Positions 32,192-40,793 are shown, numbered from the stretch's first letter. The stretch is 64,000 bases of DNA from Desulfovermiculus halophilus DSM 18834 (GCF_000620765.1 NZ_JIAK01000004.1:186001-250000), one strand, 5' to 3'. Made by a program: numbers and translations. Notes: generated from the sequence alone by a model not told the origin.

Positions 32192-33427
32192 ATGAACCTG
32201 TATGATCTTTTCTTCTTTCTCTCTCTGCTCGCTGGCTTCCTTATGGCCTTCAACCTTGGAGCCAACGACGTGGCCAACGCCATGGCCTCGGCAGTCGGGG
32301 CCAAGGCCATCTCCGTTCGGCAAGCCGTTTTGATTGCCGGGACCCTGAACTTCGTGGGAGCGGTTTTTCTCGGCTCCCATGTCACGGCCACGGTGAGCAA
32401 GGGAATCATCAACGCCGATCAAATCGCTGATCCGCAGATCATGATCGTGGGCATGCTGGGAGCCCTTCTGGCGGCTGCAACCTGGGTCTTTATCGCCACC
32501 CTGACCGCGTTGCCCGTCTCCTCCACCCACTCCATCATCGGCAGCATCCTCGGTTTCGGCCTGATCGCCATGGGCCCGGGAGTCGTCAACTGGCTTGTCC
32601 TGGGAGGGGTGGTCCTTTCCTGGATCATCTCTCCGTTCTTTGCCGCAGCCATCTCCTTTGCCGTCTTTTCCCACATCCGCCGCTTCATCCTAATGCATAC
32701 CGACTTCTTCCTTCAAGCCTTGCGCTGGGCCCCGATCTGGATAGCCTTGACCGTCGGCCTGGTTCTGCTCTCCTTTCTGTACAAGACCCCGGTGGGCAAG
32801 CAGATCCCGGTGTCCGACGGAATGGGGCTGCTGGCCATCATAGGGATCTGCGTCCTTATCTGGTTTGCGGGCACCCGGATCGTCCGCTCGGTTATGGCCG
32901 GAGCCGAGCGCTCGGCTGAGAGCGTGGAGTTTATCTTCCGCCGGATTCAGGTCGGAACCTCCTGCTATGTGGCCCTGTCCCAGGGAGCGAACGACGTGGC
33001 CAATGCCATCGGCCCGGTCGCGGCCATCTACATGATCTCCCGGGAGCACGCCCTGTTGGAGCAGGCGGACGTCCCCCTGTCCATCCTGGCCCTGGGCGGA
33101 GTGGGCATCGCGCTGGGGGTGATGATCTTCGGCCGCAAGGTCATGGCCACCGTGGGGACCAAGATCACCTCTCTGACCAACACCCGCGGCTTTTCCGTGG
33201 ACTTTGGCGCAGCGACGACTGTGCTGGCTGCCTCCAATCTCGGACTGCCAGTCTCCACCACCCACGCAGCAGTCGGCGGCGTTGTGGGCGTCGGTCTGGC
33301 TCGGGGATTCAGCTCTGTGGATTTCGGCGTATTGCTGCGCATCGTGGCCTATTGGGTCCTCACCGTGCCCATCGCCGCCTTTACCAGTATCGTCTATTTC
33401 AACATCCTGTCCGGTCTGTTCTTGTGA
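32192..33427 (+). CDS. pit: Low-affinity inorganic phosphate transporter, PiT family
   Basis: A 411-residue membrane protein with about ten hydrophobic segments and the duplicated PiT signature: NLGANDVANAMASAVGAKAI at about 23 and QGANDVANAIGPVAAI at about 267. Also present are PVSSTHSIIGSILGFGL and GLPVSTTHAAVGGVVGVG. It imports phosphate with a cation. The DUF47 gene 158 bases downstream is the usual partner. The pair lies between two minus-strand GAK-type gene groups. No Pho-box-like repeat was found upstream. Confidence 0.93.
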   Translation: MNLYDLFFFLSLLAGFLMAFNLGANDVANAMASAVGAKAISVRQAVLIAGTLNFVGAVFLGSHVTATVSKGIINADQIADPQIMIVGMLGALLAAATWVFIATLTALPVSSTHSIIGSILGFGLIAMGPGVVNWLVLGGVVLSWIISPFFAAAISFAVFSHIRRFILMHTDFFLQALRWAPIWIALTVGLVLLSFLYKTPVGKQIPVSDGMGLLAIIGICVLIWFAGTRIVRSVMAGAERSAESVEFIFRRIQVGTSCYVALSQGANDVANAIGPVAAIYMISREHALLEQADVPLSILALGGVGIALGVMIFGRKVMATVGTKITSLTNTRGFSVDFGAATTVLAASNLGLPVSTTHAAVGGVVGVGLARGFSSVDFGVLLRIVAYWVLTVPIAAFTSIVYFNILSGLFL

Positions 33428-33585
33428 AACTCCCGGACAGTGGATGGTTGTAAGAAAACAGAAACTGTGTATACTGCAATTTCTCTATCAAATTAAGAGA
33501 GATATCCGTCACAAAGGACAGTGGTTGAGGGCAGCTGCGTCCTGCGCAAAAAACTTGATTCGATTGGATAAAAGGAAGTGATGTT

Positions 33586-34260
33586 ATGAAACGGATCCCG
33601 TTTTTCGGTTTGATCAGCCCTCGCTCCCCGATGAAAGGGCTTATTGAACACTATATGAAGATAGACGAATGTCTGGAGATCATCCGGGATGCCCTGGAGT
33701 GCTATGTGGCCAGCTCGGATGTGTGCAGGGAGTTCGAGGATCTGAGCCAGGAAATCGACGATATCGAGGCCCATGCGGACAAGATCAAACGCAATATCCG
33801 CAACCATCTCCCCCGGCGCCTGTTCATGCCTGTGGACAAGACCCTGTTCCTGAACTACACCCGCAGCCAGGACAACATCCTGGATTCGGCCCAGGAGGCC
33901 CTGCATTGGCTGGGCATGCGCAGGATGATCGTTCCCAAGGAGTTTCAGAAGCCGACCATCGAGTTCCTGGACCAGGTGGGGACAACGGCCAAGCTCTTGC
34001 AGCCCGCTTTGCAGTCAACCGTTAGGATCGTGCATGGAGAGTCCCTGGACCGGGAAGGATGCAAGGAGAAGTTCCGCAAGATCCGTGTGCAGCGGGACAA
34101 AGTCACCCGGGACAAAAAGGCCCTGCGGTCTTTGATCTACAATTCCGACCTGACCTTCAAGGACATCTTTCAGCTGATTCTGTTTATCGACTGCCTCAGC
34201 GACATGGCCAAGAACTGCGAGACCTGCTCCGATGCCCTGCGGTCCATGATAGCCAGATAA
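33586..34260 (+). CDS. DUF47 PhoU-like regulator of PiT
   Basis: A 224-residue helical protein typical of the DUF47 (PhoU-related) family: ARSPMKGLIEHYMKIDECL-type opening, LSQEIDDIEAHADKIKRNIR, FNYTRSQDNILDSAQEALHW-like centre and a C-terminal LILFIDCLSDMAKNCETCSD. These proteins are thought to control the neighbouring PiT transporter. AAAAGGAAG precedes the ATG. Confidence 0.9.
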   Translation: MKRIPFFGLISPRSPMKGLIEHYMKIDECLEIIRDALECYVASSDVCREFEDLSQEIDDIEAHADKIKRNIRNHLPRRLFMPVDKTLFLNYTRSQDNILDSAQEALHWLGMRRMIVPKEFQKPTIEFLDQVGTTAKLLQPALQSTVRIVHGESLDREGCKEKFRKIRVQRDKVTRDKKALRSLIYNSDLTFKDIFQLILFIDCLSDMAKNCETCSDALRSMIAR

Positions 34261-34279
34261 CCTCCGGTCGGGTTGGGAT

Positions 34280-34310
34280 CGGGGGGATGCTCTGTGCAGT
34301 CATCCCCCCG
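34280..34310. terminator. Two-way hairpin between DUF47 and ATP-grasp genes
   Basis: CGGGGGGATG (34280-34289) pairs with CATCCCCCCG (34301-34310). It follows the DUF47 stop by 19 bases and overlaps the ATP-grasp stop codon, so it can end transcripts from both sides. There is no long T-run. Confidence 0.65.
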
Positions 34311-35181
34311 CCCTGATCCGCTGCATCACATAGGACGTGAACATCCGGGCGGCATTCAGTCCCTGTGCCTCCCAGACACCGCGGAACCCGCCAAAGGCCG
34401 AGACCTCAAAGACCACCGGTCCGTCTTCTGTCTCGGCCACATCCACACAAGTAAAATCCAGGTCGAACTGGCCCTGGGCCTTGGAGGCCAGATCAATGCA
34501 CCCCCGGCTGGGCGCGTAGGCCTGATACCGGCCTCCGCTGGCTGTGGAGGTATTCCAGGATGGTCCTGGATTGCACCGGGCATAGGTGGTCAGGTATTCC
34601 CCGCCCAGAAAGACAAGCCCCAGATCCCGCCCGTTGAGGTCTATCTTTTTCTGGATGTAGATGACTGCATTCTCGGCCGAGTAGGCCCGCATCTCCCGGT
34701 CCAGATCCGGTGTATCTCCAATCACCCGCATCCCCCTGGCCTTGGAGGTGTACAGCGGCTTGAGCACTGCTTGGCCGAACCTGCGCACAGCCTGCTTGGC
34801 CTCCTCTATATCCTCGGTCACCACCGTGGGAGGCATGGGGATCCCGGCCAGCTGCAAGGCCACAGTGCAGCTCAGCCGGTCCACGACCCGCATCATGCTC
34901 TCTGGGGGGGAAAAGATCGGCAGTCCCCGGCGATGCAAAAACCGCAGCATCTCCAGCCGGTCCAGAAGATCCGGGGAGTATCTGCTGCCGATCTTTTTGA
35001 CTATCAGCCCGTCCAGCTCCAACAGATCGCGTCCCCGAAAAAAAGCGGTCCCCCGGCTGAGATCCAGGGTCACCGAGGTCATATCCACCAGCAGGGAATG
35101 CCCGGTCTGATCCCTGACCTCATCGGCCAGCCACTCCGAAGACCGCCCTCCCGGGGTTCCCACCACACCTATGTGCCACAT
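34300..35181 (-). CDS. ATP-grasp ligase, RimK-like (GAK-system type)
   Basis: A 293-residue enzyme with ATP-grasp parts: VDRLSCTVALQLAGIPMPPT, AVLKPLYTSKARGM (ATP-binding loop), IYIQKKIDLNGRDLGLVFLG and a metal segment VFEVSAFGGFRGVWEAQGLN. It resembles RimK/F420-0 glutamyl ligases, which add amino acids to a carboxyl group. The FEVSAFGG metal loop differs from RimK's usual E-V-N. AAGGAGG sits across the end of the preceding kinase gene, with 9 bases between the frames. Last gene of the long minus-strand phosphate run; substrate unknown. Confidence 0.82.
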   Translation of the reverse strand: MWHIGVVGTPGGRSSEWLADEVRDQTGHSLLVDMTSVTLDLSRGTAFFRGRDLLELDGLIVKKIGSRYSPDLLDRLEMLRFLHRRGLPIFSPPESMMRVVDRLSCTVALQLAGIPMPPTVVTEDIEEAKQAVRRFGQAVLKPLYTSKARGMRVIGDTPDLDREMRAYSAENAVIYIQKKIDLNGRDLGLVFLGGEYLTTYARCNPGPSWNTSTASGGRYQAYAPSRGCIDLASKAQGQFDLDFTCVDVAETEDGPVVFEVSAFGGFRGVWEAQGLNAARMFTSYVMQRIRAGG

Positions 35182-35190
35182 ATCGCCTCC

Positions 35191-36843
35191 TTAGGACGTA
35201 ACGACCTCCCGGGGCAGGACAAAGGACTCCCAGCCCTGATCGCGATGGGCTGCCAGCCGGTCCAGGAGATAGTGCGCCCGCAAAAACATGCTTTTGGCAA
35301 AGTCAGGATTCAGCTCGAACCGGGTCGAGGTATAGAACGACCTGCTCAGGGCCAGGGCCAGACGGGCCTGAAAGGTCCAGTCCCCCCGCCAGCGGGCAAA
35401 ATCCAGGGCAAAGCCGTACATGCTGGCGTTCAGCCAGTTCAAGCGAAAGCGCAGAGCGGGATTAAAAACCGGTATGCGGTAGTTGGAGACCAGAAACACC
35501 GCCACGTCCTGGACATAATCCCCGTAGGTCGAGCGGTGCAGATCGATGAAATGAATCTTTTGCTCCCCGTGGCTGTAAACCAGGTTATTGGTATTAAAAT
35601 CCCCGTGAATAAAGACCGAGAACGGAGCGGGCAGCTCCTGCTCCACGACCGCTGCGGCCTGCAGCAGCTCCTCTGTGGATGGGAGCACGGCGCGGCCGAT
35701 GTTTTCCCTCCTGCGCCGGAAATGGGGATGAACATTCAAGATCGCCTCCAGGCGCTTGCGCAGCTGGGGGATGTATCTGGTCTGCACCTTGCGGTCCGCC
35801 ACGGATTGGGTCCAGACCTCCTCCAGCACTTCCCGCAGGATAAAGAATGCATTGCGCACTGTATCCATGTCCGTGGTCAGCACCGTCTCATCCACAGTGC
35901 ATCCTGGAAGGAGCTCCAGCAAGAGAGAAGCCGTGTCCTGCTCCATATCTTCGTGAAAGCTGAATATCTTGGGCACCATCTCCGGAAAGATCCCCTGCCA
36001 GTGCTCCAGGCACTCCTTCTCCCGGCGGATCTTTTTCCGGGCCCCTTCCTTGAAGATCGATTCCTGTCTGGAATGGGTCCGGTTCGTGTTCTCCACCCGC
36101 CCGATCCGGCACCCGGATCTGGAGCCCCAGATATAGGTGAGGTCCACCTCCGAAAGCTCGGCTGGCAACCCGGACTTGGTCAGGTTTTCCTGCAAGGCCT
36201 GGAACTGATGGATCTTGATCTTTTCTCCAATGATGGCGAACAGGATGGCCTCTCCGATGTTCAGAAGCGCATCCCCGATCCGCTCCAGGTACCGGATGAT
36301 GAACACCACGGTCATGTAGTCCCCGGGGCAGCGCGGCCCATGCTGCAGCTCGTCCATAATCCGATCGAACCTGGCCTTGCACATCTTATCCAGGGTGTTT
36401 TCAGTGCGGCAGATATGCAGGGTCCGGGGCAGGCTCTTCTCCTGAAGGGCGGTATGGATCTCATCCATTCCGGACAGTATTTCCCGGATCATGCTCTGGT
36501 AGTCGTAGGCCTGCAGAAAATTGGGATCGGACAGATGGTGGACCTGGTGAACGATATTCACGCAGTAGTCGGCTATGCGTTCCAGATTGACCGCAATGGT
36601 CTGCACAGCCCGGTAGGTGTTGATGGCCTGGGTGGAAAGCCTGTACTCTGCGGCTGAGGCGATATGGGCGTAACAGGCGTTTTCAATGCTGTTTTTCAGG
36701 TTGTCGATATAATCGTCCCTGGAGACGATGTATTCATACAGCTCCGCCTCAGGAGCCAGAAGAAAGGTCGAGGTCTGCCGGATATGGCTGATGACTTCCA
36801 GGATCAAAAACCGAAAGTTATCGTGGAGTCCGCTCGCGGTCAT
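35191..36843 (-). CDS. PhoU domain fused to aminoglycoside-phosphotransferase-like kinase
   Basis: A 550-residue protein. Residues 1-230 contain two PhoU-type helical repeats (AVNLERIADYCVNIVHQVHH at about 105 and IIRYLERIGDALLNIGEAIL at about 195, each with the metal-binding E-R-I-x-D). Residues about 240-510 are an APH/choline-kinase-like domain with the catalytic HGDFNTNN at 413-420 and the metal Asp of HFIDLHRSTYGDYVQDVA at 434. The kinase therefore looks active. Fusing a phosphate-signalling domain to a small-molecule kinase, beside the GAK-type ATP-grasp gene, suggests a kinase gated by phosphate status. Start at 36843 lacks a clear ribosome-binding site. Confidence 0.85.
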   Translation of the reverse strand: MTASGLHDNFRFLILEVISHIRQTSTFLLAPEAELYEYIVSRDDYIDNLKNSIENACYAHIASAAEYRLSTQAINTYRAVQTIAVNLERIADYCVNIVHQVHHLSDPNFLQAYDYQSMIREILSGMDEIHTALQEKSLPRTLHICRTENTLDKMCKARFDRIMDELQHGPRCPGDYMTVVFIIRYLERIGDALLNIGEAILFAIIGEKIKIHQFQALQENLTKSGLPAELSEVDLTYIWGSRSGCRIGRVENTNRTHSRQESIFKEGARKKIRREKECLEHWQGIFPEMVPKIFSFHEDMEQDTASLLLELLPGCTVDETVLTTDMDTVRNAFFILREVLEEVWTQSVADRKVQTRYIPQLRKRLEAILNVHPHFRRRRENIGRAVLPSTEELLQAAAVVEQELPAPFSVFIHGDFNTNNLVYSHGEQKIHFIDLHRSTYGDYVQDVAVFLVSNYRIPVFNPALRFRLNWLNASMYGFALDFARWRGDWTFQARLALALSRSFYTSTRFELNPDFAKSMFLRAHYLLDRLAAHRDQGWESFVLPREVVTS

Positions 36844-36924
36844 TCTTGGTTCTTCGGCCTTGGCTGCGGATGGGAGAAGGCGTCCGCGACGCGCGCAGGA
36901 TGCGGAGTCATCCGGCCCCGGTCC

Positions 36925-37209
36925 TTATTCCCCGGTTGAGGATTGGATGGATATATGTTTTTCCTGCTCCGTCTCAAAGACCGAGGCATCTTCCCAGGAA
37001 ATTTCAATCTTCAGCTTGTTCCCGGCTCCCTTTTTCCTTCCGGTTATGGACAGATGCAGCATGGAGGCCGGGGTCAGGATCATCTCCCGCCCCTCGGCGG
37101 ACAAAACGATCCGCTGCTCTGCCACGGCCTCCTGCAGGGCCCGCAGCAGGCCCTGGATGGTGGCCGTATCCTGGACCGATTCATGGACGAACTCGTTATC
37201 TTCCGCCAT
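36925..37209 (-). CDS. Amphi-Trp domain protein
   Basis: A 94-residue protein started at the ATG at 37209 (GGAG seven bases upstream). It has the amphi-Trp layout: a long helix (TIQGLLRALQEAVAEQRIVL), a short strand region and a closing amphipathic strand with the Trp (KLKIEISWEDA). I recall this domain as a frequent companion of GAK-system genes. No catalytic residues are apparent; it is probably a binding or scaffold protein. Confidence 0.75.
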   Translation of the reverse strand: MAEDNEFVHESVQDTATIQGLLRALQEAVAEQRIVLSAEGREMILTPASMLHLSITGRKKGAGNKLKIEISWEDASVFETEQEKHISIQSSTGE

Positions 37210-37236
37210 TGCCCATCTCCATGCACAAAGGATTTC

Positions 37237-37296
37237 GGTTCTTCGACGTAGCCTGGGGGTTTTTGGAGGCAATTCCACTTTCTGGGTCCAAGAGCC
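37237..37296. repeat. Dispersed repeat between amphi-Trp and PHP-like genes
   Basis: GGTTCTTCGACGTAGCCTGG continues into GGGTTTTTGGAGGCAATTCCAC. It matches the left and right ends of 38525-38606 with the central GTTTGCCATCTCTTCTGTG part missing, as if internally deleted. Confidence 0.7.
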
Positions 37297-37324
37297 AGGA
37301 TTTCCTGCGCCGGGTCTGGAAGTC

Positions 37325-38476
37325 CTACCCCTGCAGCCTGGCTGTGTATTCGGATATGACCCCTGCCCGGGCAACCCCGCTTCGCAGCAGCCGCTTGCGG
37401 ATTGCCCAGTCCTCCCATGCCGGCTGATAACCGACCTCCCGGCCGGCCTTGGCCGGATCTGTCTCCGTCTCCGTCCTGACCTTCTCCCCCATATGAGTGT
37501 CGTCACCCATGAAAATCAAAAGCGGAGGCCTGGACCGGGACCGCTCCCTGTTCTTTGAGGTGACCACTTCGATCAAAAAGTCGGTATAGCGCTGGGACTG
37601 CGGGTTCCAGACTTCATACCCGTCCACGTCGTACTCTGCAAGGAGTATGGGCCAGAACTGCTCCGGATGGGGAACGACAATCCCGGCCCCCAGTCCACGG
37701 GCCTCCTCAATGACCTCTGAGGTACGAAAGAAGTACTGCAAGGGAAAATCGCGCTTGACCTCCTTTTTCACCTCCTGCAGGAAGTTCAGGGCCTGGTCAA
37801 TCAGCCGGTGGCCGTAGTTCGGACGCAGGGCATGAAAGAAGTTGCGGACCATTTTGTTCTTGACCACATCCAGGGGCAGTTCGGCTAGGTGCGCGTGCAG
37901 CAATGTGTCCAGCTTGGTGACATGCACGGCGATGAACCGGATCAGATCGGCATCCGCCCCGGTCACTCTGGCGGCTGCGTCCAGACGTTCCTGCACCGGC
38001 TGGGTGAAGGTCCGGAGCAGATCCAAGAGCTGGGTTGCCCTGTACTGCCTGGTGTGCTCCAGCATGGAGCACAGCACGTCTGCCCCGGCCGCCTTTTCCC
38101 CGGTCATATGCACCAGAAGCTGAACCTTCTGGTTAAAACGCCGGGAGTAGCAGTCGACCTCCACCCCAGAGTACCCGGCATGGGACATGAGCACATTGTG
38201 CTGGGTGGGGATGACCAGCTCCTGCTCCCGGTTGGGAAACATGGTCTGCATCCGGGAGACAGCCAGGGAGATGGGCACGAACTCCGGATGCCAGTGCACG
38301 GCCAGGACCTCCCGCTGTCGGGGACAGACCTCGTCCGGGACGCACACCTGGCTTTGTTGCTCGTCGCTCAGAGCCGTGCTGTTGATCCGCCAAAAGACGC
38401 CCTCATCCCGGTCGGTCACTTCCTCTGGGATTGGATCCGGAACCAGGGATGGGAACTGGGGCTTTGATGTAAACAT
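37325..38476 (-). CDS. PHP-like metal-dependent phosphoesterase (GAK-linked)
   Basis: A 383-residue protein that I cannot place in a named family. Histidine motifs in PHP-superfamily order are visible: VLAVHWHPEF (H-x-H) at about residue 60, IPTQHN, SHAGYSGVEVDC, VVPHPEQFWPILLAEY at about 288 with DGYEVWNPQSQ after it, and LIFMGDDTHMGE (D-x-H) at about 335. PHP enzymes hydrolyse phosphomonoesters or act as nucleases with two or three metals. The place between the XXXCH and amphi-Trp genes suggests it is part of the same system, possibly reversing a phosphorylation. The fold assignment is moderate. Confidence 0.55.
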   Translation of the reverse strand: MFTSKPQFPSLVPDPIPEEVTDRDEGVFWRINSTALSDEQQSQVCVPDEVCPRQREVLAVHWHPEFVPISLAVSRMQTMFPNREQELVIPTQHNVLMSHAGYSGVEVDCYSRRFNQKVQLLVHMTGEKAAGADVLCSMLEHTRQYRATQLLDLLRTFTQPVQERLDAAARVTGADADLIRFIAVHVTKLDTLLHAHLAELPLDVVKNKMVRNFFHALRPNYGHRLIDQALNFLQEVKKEVKRDFPLQYFFRTSEVIEEARGLGAGIVVPHPEQFWPILLAEYDVDGYEVWNPQSQRYTDFLIEVVTSKNRERSRSRPPLLIFMGDDTHMGEKVRTETETDPAKAGREVGYQPAWEDWAIRKRLLRSGVARAGVISEYTARLQG

Positions 38477-38524
38477 GGGGTGCTCAGCAAGCTATGGCAT
38501 TCAGGCGCCGCCCTGCTATTTATA

Positions 38525-38606
38525 GGTTCTTCGCCGTAGCCTGTGGATTTTTGGAGTTTGCCATCTCTTCTGTGTATGCAATTCCACTTACTGTGTCGAA
38601 GAGCCT
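38525..38606. repeat. Dispersed repeat between PHP-like and XXXCH genes
   Basis: The most complete copy: GGTTCTTCGCCGTAGCCTGT, GGATTTTTGGAGTTTGCCAT, CTCTTCTGTGTATGCAATTC, then CACTTACTGTGTCGAAGAGC. The ends (GTTCTTCG and CGAAGAGC) are near-complementary, so the copy can fold on itself. Confidence 0.75.
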
Positions 38607-39129
38607 ATTTATATCTGTCGTGACATCGGTCCTTCAAGGATTCGATGTGATCAAACGCCCGTTGCATGGCCGCCAGCTCCTCCCGGTCAAAGGCCTCCTG
38701 GAATTCCTGGCAGGCCTGGGTAAATCCCGGGTAGAACTCGTCTCCATAGCCGATGAACTCTGTCATCCTGGCACAGTCCTGGAGAAAGACGGTTACTATC
38801 TCCCGGGACGGCTGCTGATTGGCCCGCAGATTCGCCCCCAGCTCCTTGTAGTAGGCCTTCATCCGCTTTTTAAGCCGCGCATAGACGGCCTCTTCTCCTT
38901 CATCGTCATCGCCTTCCTCGGCTTGCCACGGAGTGACCTTGACCTTGAGGTGGAAAGGCTCGTCCGGCCAACTCTTGGCGCTGAGCTTCATTTTCCGCAT
39001 ATTGGACAGATCCAGGCCGAACTCCTCGACCTGCGCAGCGTCATTTTCCAGGCTGTCGGCCAGAGTGCGCAAAAACCTCCCCAGCTCTGTCTTGGACACT
39101 TCAAACGTGTATCGACGCTTTTCGTTCAT
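38605..39129 (-). CDS. XXXCH-motif protein (GAK-system type)
   Basis: A 174-residue protein started at the ATG at 39129 (GAGG five bases upstream; the ATG at 39144 is an alternative). It has a charged N-terminal domain (RRYTFEVSKTELGRFLRTLA) that resembles the amphi-Trp type, an acidic linker (AEEGDDDEGEEAVY) and a C-terminal helical domain ending LKDRCHDRYK. The Cys-His near the end is the motif I recall as the XXXCH domain of GAK systems, possibly a metal or modification site. It directly follows phoU on the same strand. Confidence 0.72.
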   Translation of the reverse strand: MNEKRRYTFEVSKTELGRFLRTLADSLENDAAQVEEFGLDLSNMRKMKLSAKSWPDEPFHLKVKVTPWQAEEGDDDEGEEAVYARLKKRMKAYYKELGANLRANQQPSREIVTVFLQDCARMTEFIGYGDEFYPGFTQACQEFQEAFDREELAAMQRAFDHIESLKDRCHDRYK

Positions 39130-39214
39130 GTTTGCCTCACTCATGGAAAGCGGATTTGCAATGGAACCTCGTCCCGGGAGAGCTGTGCTTACGACGGATG
39201 GCGGACCAAGGGCC

Positions 39215-39889
39215 TCAGGAGCATTTGGAATCAAAGCGGTCGGAATGCTTCACGTTGATACCCTGGACGATAAAGTAGATGTTTTCGGCGATGTTCGTGG
39301 ACAGGTCCCCGACCCGTTCCAGAGAGTTGGCCACAATCACCGTGTGCACCGCTCGTTCCACAACCGCGTTTTCACTGCTCATGGAGTCGATAAGGCGGCG
39401 AATGATCTTGATGTTCAGGTCATCGGCAGTATTGTCCTGGCCGCAGACCTGTGCGGCCTGATCACAGTCCAGCCTGGAGAAGGCGTCGATCACGTTTTGA
39501 TACATGGACAGAGAAATATCGGCCAGGGACTGCACAGCGCTCATCAGCGCGAGCCTGGGGCGCTGATTGAGCATGATGGCCCGCTCGGCTACATTGGTGG
39601 CCTGATCACCGAGACGCTCCAGGTCGTTGGCAATCTTGGAACAGCCCATGACAAAACGCAAGTCCTTGGCCACCGGCTGCCACAGGGCCAGGATGTGCAA
39701 AATTGCCTCTTCGATGTCCACTTCCAGGGCATTGATCTCCTTGTCGCCCACAATGACCTCTTCAGCCAGGGAGTCGTTTCGCTCCATCAGGGCCTTGACC
39801 GCGGCACCCAACGCCCTTTCAGTCAAGGTGAACATCCTCATCATCTTGACCTCGAGCTTTTCCAGCTCCTTATGCAAATGCGTCTCCAT
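39215..39889 (-). CDS. phoU: Phosphate-signalling protein PhoU
   Basis: A 224-residue protein started at the ATG at 39889 (GAGGAG upstream). Two PhoU repeats with the E/D-R-x-x-D metal motif: IANDLERLGDQATNVAERA and NSLERVGDLSTNIAENIYFI. PhoU damps PhoR signalling and PstSCAB activity when phosphate is plentiful. It follows pstB by 26 bases. The window thus holds three PhoU-type proteins (this one, the DUF47 protein and the kinase fusion). Confidence 0.93.
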   Translation of the reverse strand: METHLHKELEKLEVKMMRMFTLTERALGAAVKALMERNDSLAEEVIVGDKEINALEVDIEEAILHILALWQPVAKDLRFVMGCSKIANDLERLGDQATNVAERAIMLNQRPRLALMSAVQSLADISLSMYQNVIDAFSRLDCDQAAQVCGQDNTADDLNIKIIRRLIDSMSSENAVVERAVHTVIVANSLERVGDLSTNIAENIYFIVQGINVKHSDRFDSKCS

Positions 39890-39915
39890 GATCTCCTCGC
39901 GCCCCCTTCGCGGTA

Positions 39916-40680
39916 TCATCCGAACCGGCCGGTTATATATTCTTCCGTCTGTTTCTGCCCCGGCCGGGTAAACATCACATCCGTTGCATCGATCTCGATC
40001 AGCTGGCCCATGTAGAAAAAGGCGGTACGATCCGAGACCCGCGCCGCCTGCTGCATATTGTGGGTGACAATGATGATGGTCAGCCTGTTCTTCAGCTCAA
40101 AGATCAGCTCTTCGATCTTTTGGGTGGCCAGGGGATCCAGGGCCGATGCCGGCTCGTCCATGAGCAGGACCTCGGGATCCATGGCCAGGGCCCGGGCAAT
40201 GCACAGCCGCTGCTGCTGCCCTCCGGACAGGGAGGTTGCCGGCTGGCTCAACCGGTTTCCCACCTCGTCCCACAAACCGGCCTTGCGCAGGGAGTCTTCC
40301 ACCAGATCGTCCATATGGGATCCCTTTCTGGCCAGCCCGTGGATCCGGGGGGCGTAGGCAACGTTTTCATAGATGCTCTTGGGAAAAGGGTTCGGCTTTT
40401 GAAAGACCATTCCCACCCTGCGCCGAAGCTCCACTACATCTAAATGTGGAGCATAAATATCCTCCTGGTCAAGGAAGATTTTGCCCTCAACCCGGGTCCC
40501 GCTGATCAGGTCGTTCATCCGGTTCAGGCAGCGCAGATAGGTGCTCTTTCCGCATCCCGACGGTCCGATCAGGGCGGTGACCTGATGGGCGTAAAAAGCG
40601 ATGCCGATATCCTGGAGCGCTTTGAAGTCCTGATAGTAAAAGCTGAGCCCCTGGGTCTCCATCTTCACAGCTGCGGTCAT
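39916..40680 (-). CDS. pstB: Phosphate ABC transporter ATP-binding protein PstB
   Basis: A 254-residue ATPase started at the ATG at 40680. Walker [21 protein letters not shown]-loop [20 protein letters not shown], signature [16 protein letters not shown], Walker [14 protein letters not shown] and [13 protein letters not shown] are all intact. It powers high-affinity phosphate import. It is set apart from pstSCA by phoBR, with a hairpin and a dispersed repeat between phoR and pstB. Confidence 0.96.
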   Translation of the reverse strand: MTAAVKMETQGLSFYYQDFKALQDIGIAFYAHQVTALIGPSGCGKSTYLRCLNRMNDLISGTRVEGKIFLDQEDIYAPHLDVVELRRRVGMVFQKPNPFPKSIYENVAYAPRIHGLARKGSHMDDLVEDSLRKAGLWDEVGNRLSQPATSLSGGQQQRLCIARALAMDPEVLLMDEPASALDPLATQKIEELIFELKNRLTIIIVTHNMQQAARVSDRTAFFYMGQLIEIDATDVMFTRPGQKQTEEYITGRFG

Positions 40681-40733
40681 GTGCACATTCCCTTTATCGA
40701 CCTGAGATCCATGGTGTTCGTCTGTTCTTTTTC

Positions 40734-40793
40734 GGCTCTTCGACACACGAAATGGAATCGCATGCGTAAGAGTTTGCCGTCACTTCTGTGTGC
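40734..40793. repeat. Dispersed repeat between phoR and pstB
   Basis: GGCTCTTCGACACACGAAAT, GGAATCGCATGCGTAAGAGT, TTGCCGTCACTTCTGTGTGC. This is the same family as 28635-28774 and 38525-38606, with its ends in opposite order. Confidence 0.7.

Noticed and set aside
34273-36657. A 794-codon plus-strand open frame
   Set aside because: It lies antisense to the ATP-grasp and PhoU-kinase genes, is rich in His/Pro/Gly/Gln as expected for a GC-rich antisense frame, and has no family motif or proper ribosome-binding site.
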